64,000 bases of DNA, taken from Argopecten irradians. Its lineage: Eukaryota; Mollusca; Bivalvia; Pectinida; Pectinidae. The translations under genes and the position numbers were made by a program. Below are positions 1 through 9,838 of this stretch, piece after piece; position 1 is the stretch's first letter; the number at the start of each line of letters is the position of its first letter. The stretch is taken from the NCBI RefSeq assembly GCF_041381155.1, contig NC_091142.1, forward strand, positions 6,699,778 to 6,763,777, read 5' to 3'. Under the pieces are notes generated by a model. It ran no database searches. It was not told the DNA's origin and saw only the letters and a list, made by a program, of their open reading frames with translations.

Positions 1-1558
1 CATCTATTTATTGATCAGACATACTCTTTAAGGCTAAAGCAGATATATTAAAAAACATGAAGAGTCTGGATTACTTTTGGTTATAAATACTGATTTAGGG
101 ATTCTTTTTATTTATTCGATATTTATACATTTTTACACAAAGTTCCACCAATACCTGTTACAGGCTATGTTAACCTAACTTCATGTACATGTATCTGTTT
201 TGTAATAACAATTGTACTCATGAAGTTAAAGATGCTCAACCGCTGACAAATGGTATTTTTTCACTACCAAAAACAGGAGTAGACGATTTAGTATTTTCTT
301 AAGTTACAAAACTTACTTACTTTACACCATTATCACCAATGAAAAGTTTGAGCTTCTAATTTTATTTCACGTTAAAAATATGAAAAATTATTAATTGCAT
401 CCCGAAAAAATTCCGTGGCACTATATTCTATATGAAATGAAGTACTGATTGTGCATGCTCCATACACAAAATACATAATCTTATACTTATTTTTGTGTAG
501 ATTAGACATATATATATATATACACGATTAAACATCAATTATTGTACAAATGTGGAATATTATTTAGCTCTGTCGGCGGTGGAGCATCATTAAGTGATGA
601 CATAAATAATTAGTTTTAATGAAAGTTAATTATGTCCTTTCGTGCTGTATCAGTTAGTGACAGTTACCGTTATCGATGTTGATTTGTACTTTACACTTAT
701 ACTACAAACTACTTTATCAGAAGGTACTTAACAGTTAGTACCATTGTTGTATATTTACTTACCTGTGTCAGTTTTATACTACATTTAATGTCTATTGCAC
801 TTCTCTATAAGTTTAAACTCAATACAGGTTAATATTTTATATCATTATGTTGCAATTGATTAAAGTATCAGATAACCTGAGAAATACCTGTATGGGTGGA
901 TTATACATAAGTGTTGATCCAAATTTTGTGACAAGAAATGAATTTTAAAATTTTCGAAAATGGTTATAGATTAATTTAAACTTCATAATTTTAAATACCA
1001 TAATTCTTGCTTAGGAGACAGATTCCTGGGACAGATTTCAGAACTGACTTTTTAATATTGACCATCTATCTAGTGATCAGACAGACTCTTTAAGGTTAAA
1101 GCAGTCTATTTAGAAATCAAGAGTGTAGTGTGTATTAGGTTTTAAGTTCTGAATTTTTATTTTATTATATTTTTTACATAGAATTGATTTTTGCACTTTT
1201 GTATTTTTCACCACCTCCAGAGTCAATGTTAAACTGATCTTTTGTATATCAATGAAGATTTGGCTAGAATTTATGCATTATTTGATGAAAGTTTATTTAT
1301 TACATCTGTGTACTAATAACCATTAATTAGCCATTTTTTTCCATGAATGCATATGCTATAAACTTAATTTATAAGTTTACCATAATGAATTGTAAACTTA
1401 TGCTATCTGTGATAATTATAAATTTATATTTATATTAAAATAAATTGTTACAAATTTTATTTTTAAATATATCTCTTTAGTTTGTCATTATTTCAAGTAC
1501 CCGGTATACAATTTTCCATCTTCAAAGCTCCAGAGGTTACTTCCACTGTGGTTATATC
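1..1558. repeat. 1.55 kb dispersed repeat, copy 1
   Basis: This stretch matches 15447-17005 in the same orientation with only scattered differences. It probably begins before the window. Each copy contains an internal direct repeat about 1060 bp apart: position 1 onward resembles 1063 onward, and 15447 resembles 16507 (shared words 'GATCAGAC' and 'CTCTTTAAGG'). A TTAA-flanked short element sits inside both copies and carries the same variant (GCTCAACC instead of GCTCCACC), so it was already there when the unit duplicated. I see no coding sequence in it. Confidence 0.8.
226..593 (+). mobile_element. TTAA-flanked MITE family 1, copy 1
   Basis: A non-coding element of about 365 bp bounded by TTAA, with terminal inverted repeats AGATGCTCaACCGC and GCGGTGGAGCATCa. 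Four more copies lie at 15676, 23757, 34450 and 57915. TTAA target sites are typical of piggyBac-type transposases, so a piggyBac-mobilised MITE is the best guess. It has no transposase of its own. Confidence 0.75.
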
Positions 1559-1593
1559 ACAGTTAAATGACTATATCTATATTTCTAAGGTAT

Positions 1594-2302
1594 GTGCCTT
1601 ATTTTCATAGATTGTCAAAATCTACTGTTTTCTGCTACCTAACCTTAGGGTAGCAGTGTACAGCAAGACCGAATGGCCATGGTGAGATTTTTATTAAGCA
1701 GAAAGCCCCTGTTTTACTATATGCATAAAAAATTTAAAAATGTATATGTAATAAAATTGGTGAATTCAATCTAGATAATTATGTGCAGGCTTCACATTTG
1801 CATAAAGAAATTCCCCAAAATGTGTTCGAGATTAATGTTTTATAGGGTATCCGAATGTGCGTCTAAGATGGAAAAACTCACTACTGTAGCAGCAGAAATT
1901 GATAGCCGGGGTACGAGGTAAGATTGCTCAAACGTTTTAACGGGTGTTACATAACCCCAGGTTCGCTCCTGTCCAGTATCATGGATTTATTAGATATAAT
2001 TGACAAACACTTTTGTAAAAGTTCTGGTATATTTATTATGTTAACAAGAATGATATAAGGTTACAATAAAGTACACTGATATGTAATTTTGGAACAGATA
2101 CTTCAGTTGCTGTTTTGTTATAATATTAGTAAAAATGTCGATACGTTAGCTCATCTGGTGAGATCGTACTGAACTTGTAATAGTTACGATCGTTTATGAT
2201 AAAAATCTAAATAATAGAGCCAAAATGACTTGTGCTAATAATTTCAGTAGAGGTTGCTTCCCTTGGATCGTATCACATCAACTTGTAAGCATTTTAAGTA
2301 TA
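1594..2302 (+). other. No firm gene; one weak exon candidate
   Basis: Between the dispersed repeat and the retrotransposon I see no convincing gene. One open segment, 1846-1917, lies between an acceptor-like 'GTTTTATAG' and a donor-like 'AG|GTAAGA' and would encode SECASKMEKLTTVAAEI followed by DSRGTR. It has no recognisable relatives or neighbouring exons, so I leave it as a possibility only. Confidence 0.2.
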
Positions 2303-2508
2303 ATTATACCGGCGCGTAATGTCGACAAGGGCTAGCTTGTTGGACCAAGCAAGTGAATGAAAACCAACAACATGATATGAATTGAAAATGGCCGTTTATT
2401 ATGATAAACGACGAGATATGACATAAACATAAAATGATTCTTTCAATCATTTTTATAAAGCATATAAGCAAAATAAAGATATGGTCCAAGGTGGGGATAA
2501 AAAGCGCC
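2303..2508 (-). repeat. Ngaro split direct repeat B2 (outer end)
   Basis: This 206-bp segment matches 3018-3223 in the same orientation without visible differences, with a constant offset of 715 bp. It forms the downstream outer edge of the element. Outside it, the sequence stops matching at once. Confidence 0.9.
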
Positions 2509-2734
2509 CCATCCATAGTTAACGAAAATTCTTACATAAAGTACATGTTATACCTATTAAGTTAAACATGAAAAGAATCTAGACATGTGTCATGGTCAAA
2601 AGCAAGATACAACTTGCAAGGATGCAACTCGATACAAAGACAACATATGTTCAAACTATAATATTATATAAAAGCTATTCCGTAACGAAACCTTTTGGCC
2701 ACAGAATTGAGGAAGGTCATGGGGAGGAGGTGGG

Positions 2735-3018
2735 TGCTGATAAAATATTGAAAAATATCAGAAAAACTGACCTTGATCTGTGTCCATCTTGTAATAAAGT
2801 GGGTAATGAAGCTGACACACGCGCACTGGTCAGTAGATAATACTGCGCGTGATGAGACCTTGACCCAATTACCTCTTACTTGCCCCTAGACCCTCCTCTC
2901 AGAAAAATAGCACGGAATATAACAACGTACAAAATATTAATATGAAACATTAATATTTTTTTTAAAACAAACTACTTGCCTGTATAAAATACATTAAAAT
3001 TGAAATTTTAATTTACCA
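2735..3018 (-). repeat. Ngaro split direct repeat A2 (internal)
   Basis: This 284-bp segment matches 9555-9838 with a constant offset of 6820 bp. It abuts repeat B1 at position 3018, the B1/A2 junction characteristic of this element group. Confidence 0.9.
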
Positions 3019-3223
3019 TTATACCGGCGCGTAATGTCGACAAGGGCTAGCTTGTTGGACCAAGCAAGTGAATGAAAACCAACAACATGATATGAATTGA
3101 AAATGGCCGTTTATTATGATAAACGACGAGATATGACATAAACATAAAATGATTCTTTCAATCATTTTTATAAAGCATATAAGCAAAATAAAGATATGGT
3201 CCAAGGTGGGGATAAAAAGCGCC
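3018..3223 (-). repeat. Ngaro split direct repeat B1 (internal)
   Basis: Second copy of the 206-bp B repeat, directly joined to A2. It follows the recombinase frame and the hairpin cluster in element orientation. Confidence 0.9.
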
Positions 3224-3636
3224 ACAATGTTTATCAGAAACTCCTGATTTACTCATGAGTTACTGATAAACATACCCCACCAAAGCCCTAGTCGACATTG
3301 AATATTTGATCTAGTGGATAATATGTATAATTGTATAGAAAAACCTGACGAAAAATTAGGTAAACAAAATGTGTCAAGGCTTGTGCCCTTGACGAAGACA
3401 CTGTAAATCTTTGAAAGCACATATATATACAAAAAGCCTTCTAAAGCGTAAACACTGAAAAGAAGTGAAAAGTTCATTGTACGTTAGTACACACAACCAC
3501 TCAATTTATGGATGCCAAAGTCTTTCAGTAAGTATATATGGTAAGATAGTAGTGTCCGTTTTAAGTATAGTAAACACGTTGATACACATCCTCCAGTCAG
3601 CATCCAGCCGCCCTTAGTTACTCAAACATAGTAAAT

Positions 3637-4027
3637 CAACTTCGACCCAATGCCCAAGTTGATATGAAACAACCCCTCCAATTTATGGATGCCAAAGTAT
3701 TTCAGTAATATAAGTATATATGGTAAGATGTCTCCAGTCAGCATCCAGCCGCCCTTAGTTACTAAAACATAGTAAATCAACTTCGACCCAATGCCCAAGT
3801 TGACATAATACAAAAGTTTAACAAAAATGGTTACAAATAATTTGTTATAGTTGCTATAGTGCAATGTGACCGTTGTTCTTCGACCCAATGCCCAAAAACA
3901 ACTTATTACCATAACACTCGGTGTACAAAATCATATATGACACAGTATTAGATGTACAGCTTTTAGAAGTATTGCACAGTTTTTACCAATAAGACAAAAT
4001 TGTTCTTCGACCCTATGCCCAAGAACA
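3637..4027 (-). other. Four hairpins with one conserved loop in Ngaro 3' region
   Basis: Four short inverted repeats (3637-3661, 3778-3802, 3872-3902, 4001-4027) share the central 13 bases CGACCCAATGCCC, with one base changed in the last. The flanking arms differ between copies but still pair: CAACTT/AAGTTG twice, GTTGTTCTT/AAAAACAAC with one mismatch, and TGTTCTT/AAGAACA. The first two copies sit in a tandem duplication of about 140 bp, so they are not independent. Arms that change together around a fixed loop suggest a structured RNA signal in the element transcript. The function is unknown. Confidence 0.7.
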
Positions 4028-4099
4028 TGAATTAAATGGTTTGTATAATAACATTATTTCCAACCATACTAACCAGCCTGATCTATTTCCTAGAATAGA

Positions 4100-5011
4100 C
4101 TAATTGTCATAGAATGTAGGTAATCGTATATACCGTTTGAAAGCAAGAGATCTCCATCTGCCCATCTGTTGGATCTCCTCATCGGGTATGCCTGCAGCTG
4201 CAGCTGAACTTGCAGCGCCTATGCGAAAGCTATGGCTGGAGTAACTATTTGGGGGTAGACCTGCTGCGATCACCGTCTGTTTCATACATATGCCGAAAAA
4301 ATGGTAAGAAATTGGTATATTTGGTGCCAGCCGAAACAGTGGGCCTGGTGTGGTCCCCCTTAATCTAATGTATTGCTCGAGAGCCAGTACTGGGCAGATG
4401 GAGGTATCCTGTTTCCGATCAATCGATATAACCACAGGACGAATATTATAGTTTCCCTTGTAGGAATGAAAAGTGATCTCTAACCGTGTTATAGAAGAAT
4501 GATCTGAAACAAGTCTTAAATCTTCATATTGTAAAGCATGTGAACTGCCGTTGCCAGATATCATCTCTCCTACTCTAAGGAATGCGTGAAAAGCTAATAG
4601 ATACATCGCTTTCAACAGAATTTGCTGAAAGTACGAAAGGTTTGTATGTGCTAAAGCCTGAACCAGACGTCTCAAAATAGACGGTGTAATAGGGAGTCTG
4701 GAGTCGGGTTGATATGATCCCCTTTGCACCGCTACTAGGATTTTTTTAATCAGAAATGAATTGGCTGGATCACTGAAACCTGCGAGTTGATTGATGTAAC
4801 CGATGCCTGCTACATATGTTTTTATAGTGGCAGCTGCAAAGTGTTTGCTAAATAGGTGTGCAATAAAATAGACTAAGGTGTCAACTGAGGTTGGAAGGCA
4901 ATTGATACCTTGGAGGGATGTTTGTACAAATTCGTGCAATAAATGAAATGCACGAGAATATGTTTGCTGTGTTGACGTTGAAACTGCAGATGTTAACAAT
5001 GACTCAACCAC
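4100..5011 (-). CDS. Ngaro tyrosine recombinase
   Basis: A 303-aa frame with the layout of DIRS/Ngaro recombinases: an N-terminal DNA-binding part, then FLRVGE around residue 146, then near the C terminus SHSFRIG, GRWRS and a tyrosine in KRYIR, which correspond to the conserved R..HxxR..Y catalytic set. It would integrate the circular DNA copy. It starts just after the RT frame ends (6 bp apart). Confidence 0.9.
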   Translation of the reverse strand: MVESLLTSAVSTSTQQTYSRAFHLLHEFVQTSLQGINCLPTSVDTLVYFIAHLFSKHFAAATIKTYVAGIGYINQLAGFSDPANSFLIKKILVAVQRGSYQPDSRLPITPSILRRLVQALAHTNLSYFQQILLKAMYLLAFHAFLRVGEMISGNGSSHALQYEDLRLVSDHSSITRLEITFHSYKGNYNIRPVVISIDRKQDTSICPVLALEQYIRLRGTTPGPLFRLAPNIPISYHFFGICMKQTVIAAGLPPNSYSSHSFRIGAASSAAAAGIPDEEIQQMGRWRSLAFKRYIRLPTFYDN

Positions 5012-5016
5012 ATCAT

Positions 5017-6855
5017 TCAGACTTTCATCAGGGCTGGATGAATAAGGACTGGAAGACTGTCCATGTGAGGTGCAAGGTCCCGAAAGTTTGTGACCTGCAA
5101 ACGAGACAAACGGTCAGCTAAAACATTTTTCTTTCCCATAATGTGAACAGATGAGAATAAGAAGTTATTCTTCAAAGACTGAACAATGAGACGGCGTACC
5201 AATTTCATTACAATTGAATCCTTGCTTGTGTGCTTAGTCAATATGGTTACCACCGCCTCGTTATCACAATGAAACATAATGCATTTATTGCGTAAATGGT
5301 CAGCCCAAATTTCTACAGCTAAGACTATGGGGAACAACTCCTTAATGGTAATATGGTAAGATCTAAAATGGTCCGGCCATTCTCCATAAAACCATTGTTT
5401 GCCAAACACTGCTCCATATCCTATACCACTGGCATCAGTATAAAAATGTAAATGTTCAGAGTTATCCCAACGGTCTGGTAAGAACAAAGATATACCATTG
5501 TAACCCACCACAAACTCTAACCATGCCTTTATATCTGCTTTGGCCTCTCTATTCAAACGAATGAAATGATTTGGCTTAGATATTCCACGTGTCAGATCGA
5601 TCAGACGACGTAGAAATGGTCTACCTGGTGCAACCACCGTACAGGCAAAGTTAAGTAGACCGATCAAGGATTGTAACTCTTGGAGAGTAACTTTTTTCTT
5701 TCTGTTGAATTTGCCAAGCAATTCTGTGATTTTTTGGATTTTGTCTGATGGAAGCCGTGCTTCCATTTTATCGGAATCCAATTCTACCCCTAAAAATGTA
5801 ATAACTGTTGTAGGCTGAACTGTTTTGGTATGTTTTATTGGTATTCCCATGCGCTGACACAGAGCTAAAAATGTGGTTAGATCTTTAAAGCATTTATCTG
5901 AAAGGGGGGGACCTACAAACAGGAAATCATCCAAAACATGAACAACTCCAGCAGCTTGAAATTTGGTAACCATGATCCAATGCAGAGCAGTGCTCAGTTC
6001 TTCAAACAAATTACAGGAAATAGAACAACCCATGGGTAACACTTTGTCATAGTAAAACTTCCCCTCAAGTTTCATACCCAATAATTCATAGTCTGATGGA
6101 TGTATTGGTAAAATTCTAAATGCATTTTCTATGTCAGTCTTAGCTAATAATGCACCCTGTCCCTTTAACCGAATTAATTTTATGGCATCGGAAATTGTTT
6201 GATATGATACTGTGGCATCTTCGCGTGAAATTCCATCGTTGATGGACGACCCTTCAGGATAGGAAAGGTGATGAATTAACCGAAATTCATTTTTTTCTTT
6301 TTTGGGCACTAAACCCAATGGAGAAATGTGAATATTAGGCATTGGAATATGATCGAAAGGGCCCGCTATCCTTCCCAGTGAAACCTCTTTTTCAATCTTT
6401 TCTTTTAAAGTTGACTTATTATCATCTGCTGATTTTAAATTTTTTGCATCTCTAAATTGGCGTGGGCCCGTGTATTGTAACAAAAACCCTTCAGAAAACC
6501 CCAACAAAAGTTTATTGGATTTTAATGTATCATATCCCTGTAAGTATTGTTCTAGAACCTTAACACTAACGGGAGTGGGAAGGGAACTTTTTGAATTATT
6601 TATTTTGATTGGATTGGTCTCTGTTCTGAGCGAACTGCTTATTTGCATTGTTGCTGGTGTTGGTCGAGTTGTTTGCGCTTCGTGGGGTGTTGGTGTTTCT
6701 ACACTGTTTTGCGTGGTGCCCTCCCCCACATTTTGTACATGTATGGGGAAACCTACATTGTTGTCCCCTTGCACAGGAGCCATATTGTAAGAAATCCCAA
6801 CATTTCCCCTTTGGTTTTTTACCATTTCCTTGAGCCTGTTGGGGGGCTCCCCCAA
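5017..6855 (-). CDS. Ngaro reverse transcriptase-RNase H
   Basis: A 612-aa frame. The reverse transcriptase part spans about residues 150-400, with the palm motif VLDDFLF (the YxDD-box position of this group) and the upstream AKTDIENAFR. RNase H follows at about residues 470-600, with FYTDASGIG, an IKEL helix, CDNEAV and a final ADRLSR. No methyltransferase domain is visible, which favours Ngaro over DIRS1. It overlaps the Gag-like frame at 6596-6855; overlapping frames are common in this group. Confidence 0.92.
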   Translation of the reverse strand: MGEPPNRLKEMVKNQRGNVGISYNMAPVQGDNNVGFPIHVQNVGEGTTQNSVETPTPHEAQTTRPTPATMQISSSLRTETNPIKINNSKSSLPTPVSVKVLEQYLQGYDTLKSNKLLLGFSEGFLLQYTGPRQFRDAKNLKSADDNKSTLKEKIEKEVSLGRIAGPFDHIPMPNIHISPLGLVPKKEKNEFRLIHHLSYPEGSSINDGISREDATVSYQTISDAIKLIRLKGQGALLAKTDIENAFRILPIHPSDYELLGMKLEGKFYYDKVLPMGCSISCNLFEELSTALHWIMVTKFQAAGVVHVLDDFLFVGPPLSDKCFKDLTTFLALCQRMGIPIKHTKTVQPTTVITFLGVELDSDKMEARLPSDKIQKITELLGKFNRKKKVTLQELQSLIGLLNFACTVVAPGRPFLRRLIDLTRGISKPNHFIRLNREAKADIKAWLEFVVGYNGISLFLPDRWDNSEHLHFYTDASGIGYGAVFGKQWFYGEWPDHFRSYHITIKELFPIVLAVEIWADHLRNKCIMFHCDNEAVVTILTKHTSKDSIVMKLVRRLIVQSLKNNFLFSSVHIMGKKNVLADRLSRLQVTNFRDLAPHMDSLPVLIHPALMKV

Positions 6856-7936
6856 GAAAGGGCTGGTTTTTAGTCACTGCTCTAAGACCAATACCTAATG
6901 CTTGGACATACAGTTCTTGATTAATTACTCCCCATAGCATGCTGGGGTTGACCTGAAACCATTTCCTGAAGTTGCTATCATAGAACATGCTAGCAGCAAA
7001 TCCAGACCTACGGGCCAATGTTTGAACTATGTCAGCATATTTCATCAAACCTTCCATATGTTGTGGATGGCTTCTTACATACAATGCTACATATGTATGG
7101 AAGGCCTGGAGCCAATGTTCAATAGATTTAATTTGAACTTGTTTAGTTTTTGGTACAACCGACACCTCCCCATTATGGATTTGGAATTGATACAAATCTT
7201 GGGAAGATGAGGTTGCGAGTAACTGGCCTAATTCTACAAATTCATTGTTTTGAATTTTTGCTACTATCTTAGGGTCAACATTAGTGCCTAGGGGTCTGGA
7301 TATGCTGCTTGCTTCGTCACCTGTTATAGTGTTAACAACATTGGATATTGGCGGCTGGATGGTGGCTGGAAGTGTTGCTGTTGGACCCGATGTTGAAACC
7401 GGAAGGTGATGATTGAGAGTCAGCATTTGTCCATTTTGGCTGAGGTGATCCTGTGTTGATGTCCTTGTAACACCGCTATATTGATTTTCACAAAGAGCCG
7501 AGCCGGTGATGTTTGGTCCTAATGGGTTAATGTTCTGGGTAGGAACTGCCGTGTTGTTCAGGTGAGCTGTAGAACTGGCTGCAGCACTCGGAGCCTGAAG
7601 CCCCGGCAATACTGAGGCTACACCTTTCTCCAGCATCTGTTGAAGCAATTCTGACGCTATTTCTCTTGCTGTGGGGAACACTGAAGCATTTGTGACCGGA
7701 TTGAGTGGATTAGAGTTAACTGTAGCATTTACAGGAACATCATTCACTGTGGCGGCATGTACAGTAGCCACAGTCACTGGAGCATTCTCTGGTGCATGTT
7801 GCGGAATTTCAATGTTTTGAGCTGTACTTCGTGGTGTACTTTGTAGTGTTTCCCCCTGATTAGTGCGGAGTTCTGATCGTCTACGAGTGGTGACCAAACT
7901 ATGTTGGACTGCTGCCCTTCGTCGTGGCCTCCTCAA
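6596..7936 (-). CDS. Ngaro Gag-like protein with zinc fingers
   Basis: A 446-aa frame. Residues 1-240 are a low-complexity Thr/Asn/Ala/Pro-rich region, followed by a conserved globular part (about 265-360). Near residue 380 there is a CCCH finger (C-x8-C-x5-C-x3-H) followed by a knuckle C-x2-C-x3-H-x4-C. By position and zinc fingers it is the nucleic-acid-binding structural protein of the element. Confidence 0.8.
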   Translation of the reverse strand: MRRPRRRAAVQHSLVTTRRRSELRTNQGETLQSTPRSTAQNIEIPQHAPENAPVTVATVHAATVNDVPVNATVNSNPLNPVTNASVFPTAREIASELLQQMLEKGVASVLPGLQAPSAAASSTAHLNNTAVPTQNINPLGPNITGSALCENQYSGVTRTSTQDHLSQNGQMLTLNHHLPVSTSGPTATLPATIQPPISNVVNTITGDEASSISRPLGTNVDPKIVAKIQNNEFVELGQLLATSSSQDLYQFQIHNGEVSVVPKTKQVQIKSIEHWLQAFHTYVALYVRSHPQHMEGLMKYADIVQTLARRSGFAASMFYDSNFRKWFQVNPSMLWGVINQELYVQALGIGLRAVTKNQPFLGGAPQQAQGNGKKPKGKCWDFLQYGSCARGQQCRFPHTCTKCGGGHHAKQCRNTNTPRSANNSTNTSNNANKQFAQNRDQSNQNK

Positions 7937-8326
7937 GGGGCCGATATGCTCTGGGAATAATGTAAAATGGATTAGAAAGTCATCCTACAGATGAACAGCA
8001 TTAATAAAGTACTATGGAGTAGACAGGACAATGAAAAATCTTAGCCTTCTCAATTTAACTGATCATTATTAATTTCAAGTAAAGATGTTGATCTTTACTA
8101 ATTATTAACAGTACTGCCCTATATCTACTCATTCTGTATGTAATAGACAGATGACCTGTCGGAACAAATTAAAATTAATTGCACTCAATATATGTGATGT
8201 GAAATTAAGATGAGATAAAAGCTCATTTTACCAAGCTAAGTATTTAATGAAATGTTGTAAAATATTCACCAGTGGGAATAAGCATTATGTACAGTATGTG
8301 TTATCAATTCTAGTTTAATCTAGTTT

Positions 8327-8560
8327 GTTCAACAGAATACTGGCATTCTGCACAAACTATAGATAGGCACTCGTTCAACAGAAAGTCTATTTCTGCACAA
8401 GTCCATACGCTTTGAAGATAATTATTCTTTGTTCAACAGAAAATTAATATCTGCACAAAGAGACACAACCCATGCGATTGTTCAACAGAAATCTACCATT
8501 TCTGCACAACCATGTAATTATCATGACTGCATGCTCAACAGAATAATGAAATCCTGCACA
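8327..8560 (-). other. Five spaced hairpin motifs in Ngaro 5' region
   Basis: Five copies of a motif, GTTCAACAGAAA, 5-8 variable bases, then TTTCTGCACAA, lie at 8327-8356, 8373-8400, 8431-8459, 8480-8509 and 8533-8560, spaced about 46-58 bp. CAGAA and TTCTG form a stem and the bases between them vary. Some copies extend the pairing with different bases (CAGAAT/ATTCTG against CAGAAAT/ATTTCTG). They lie between the hydrolase and Gag-like frames. The regular spacing and preserved pairing suggest binding sites on RNA or DNA, possibly for packaging. That role is inference. Confidence 0.7.
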
Positions 8561-8931
8561 TACATGTTATCAATAGTAATGGATAGGAAATGTCAGAGAC
8601 ACGTTAACGTTAACCCATAGCATGCCTGTAGTATAACAGTACAGGAAACCCACGTGCGATAACTTGTATAACAGCACAGCTAGATACAAAACTGTATGAA
8701 TATAGCCAAACCAGGTTATTCCGTTATCGTGACATTAATCTCTCCGAATCCTACAATGTCTAAATAATTCATACTCACATGGTAGCCTAGCCACCGTAAA
8801 CCACTAAGTAAAGATCATGTGAACAGCGAGTCGCGCTCTAAAATTAGACCGGAACGTAAACAAACTTGGGCGGAAGCCGTCTATACCAATGTACTTGCGC
8901 AGTGAGTAACAACTACGTCATAACCCTTACC

Positions 8932-9537
8932 TTATGCAAATGAGCTACGGCCCCTGCGGGTCAATTTTTGGCCCCACAGCACAGCGCCCCGTACTGATAA
9001 TCTGTATGTACGTAATCCCTCACGGGAAAGATGGACTCCGTCATGACACAATTTATCAAAGATACCATCCTTTAGTCCTTTATGTCGCCAATAAAAACAG
9101 TTCTTTTCTACACTACAAAGATGTTTGATGGCCCTGTTCACAAAATCCACAGCAGCATTATACTCTGTAACTGGCACGTTACGTGTGTTAGCCCTATACA
9201 AAAGTTGCATAACACCGACCAGCTCAACACCAAAGCCATTAATTAGCCACTGAACAACGGAGAACAAATCCCGTGCTAAAGTCTCTCGTATAACCAAATA
9301 ATCACTACAGTCAAGGTCATTTCCTCCTATTTGTAAAAGGACAATCTTCGGTCTTATATCCTGAATGGGACGTGACATGTCAGAAGTAAACAAATGGCGT
9401 ATCCTCCCGCCACTCCTCCCAACACAATGTACATTCAGTGAGTTATCCAAACCTAAATTATCCCATGTCCCTGACATTTGACCGCCCAAACGTCTAACGA
9501 AACTGTGACCTAGTATGATAACTGACGTTTGATCCAT
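8932..9537 (-). CDS. Ngaro-encoded SGNH-hydrolase-like protein
   Basis: A 201-aa frame. Near the N terminus is IILGHSFVRRL (the GDS-like nucleophile block), then GRSGGRIRHL, then LLQIGGNDLD (the GxND block) near residue 90, and DGVHLSREG (the DxxH block) near residue 170. These are the ordered blocks of SGNH/GDSL hydrolases. Some Ngaro elements are known to carry such a frame; its role in the element is not established. It lies just inside repeat A1. Confidence 0.8.
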   Translation of the reverse strand: MDQTSVIILGHSFVRRLGGQMSGTWDNLGLDNSLNVHCVGRSGGRIRHLFTSDMSRPIQDIRPKIVLLQIGGNDLDCSDYLVIRETLARDLFSVVQWLINGFGVELVGVMQLLYRANTRNVPVTEYNAAVDFVNRAIKHLCSVEKNCFYWRHKGLKDGIFDKLCHDGVHLSREGLRTYRLSVRGAVLWGQKLTRRGRSSFA

Positions 9538-9554
9538 GGTATTTCTTTCAAATA

Positions 9555-9838
9555 TGCTGATAAAATATTGAAAAATATCAGAAAAACTGACCTTGATCTG
9601 TGTCCATCTTGTAATAAAGTGGGTAATGAAGCTGACACACGCGCACTGGTCAGTAGATAATACTGCGCGTGATGAGACCTTGACCCAATTACCTCTTACT
9701 TGCCCCTAGACCCTCCTCTCAGAAAAATAGCACGGAATATAACAACGTACAAAATATTAATATGAAACATTAATATTTTTTTTAAAACAAACTACTTGCC
9801 TGTATAAAATACATTAAAATTGAAATTTTAATTTACCA
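9555..9838 (-). repeat. Ngaro split direct repeat A1 (outer end)
   Basis: This 284-bp repeat matches 2735-3018 and forms the upstream outer edge of the element. The match ends at 9838, where unrelated sequence begins. Confidence 0.9.

Larger units (their letters stand above)
2303..9838 (-). mobile_element. Ngaro-type tyrosine-recombinase retrotransposon (DIRS order)
   Basis: A 7.5 kb element read on the minus strand. In its own orientation the order is: repeat A1 (9838-9555), SGNH-hydrolase frame, Gag-like frame, RT/RNase H frame, tyrosine recombinase frame, repeat B1 (3223-3018), repeat A2 (3018-2735), about 226 bp of unmatched sequence, and repeat B2 (2508-2303). The A1-genes-B1A2B2 layout of split direct repeats, the use of a tyrosine recombinase instead of an integrase, the lack of a methyltransferase domain and the hydrolase frame all point to the Ngaro group. 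Both repeat pairs look identical by eye and the four frames are open, so the copy looks whole (no clear breaks seen) and young. As expected for this group, I see no target-site duplication. Confidence 0.9.

Noticed and set aside
1846-1917. Single coding exon
   Set aside because: Splice-like borders but no partner exons and no recognisable product.
2592-2840. 82-aa plus-strand frame overlapping the Ngaro A2 repeat
   Set aside because: It runs against the element's sense strand and across a repeat border; no family resemblance.
3872-8560. CRISPR-like arrays of short repeats
   Set aside because: The repeats are imperfect, palindromic and inside a eukaryotic retrotransposon; spacers are not of uniform length and no cas-like gene is present.
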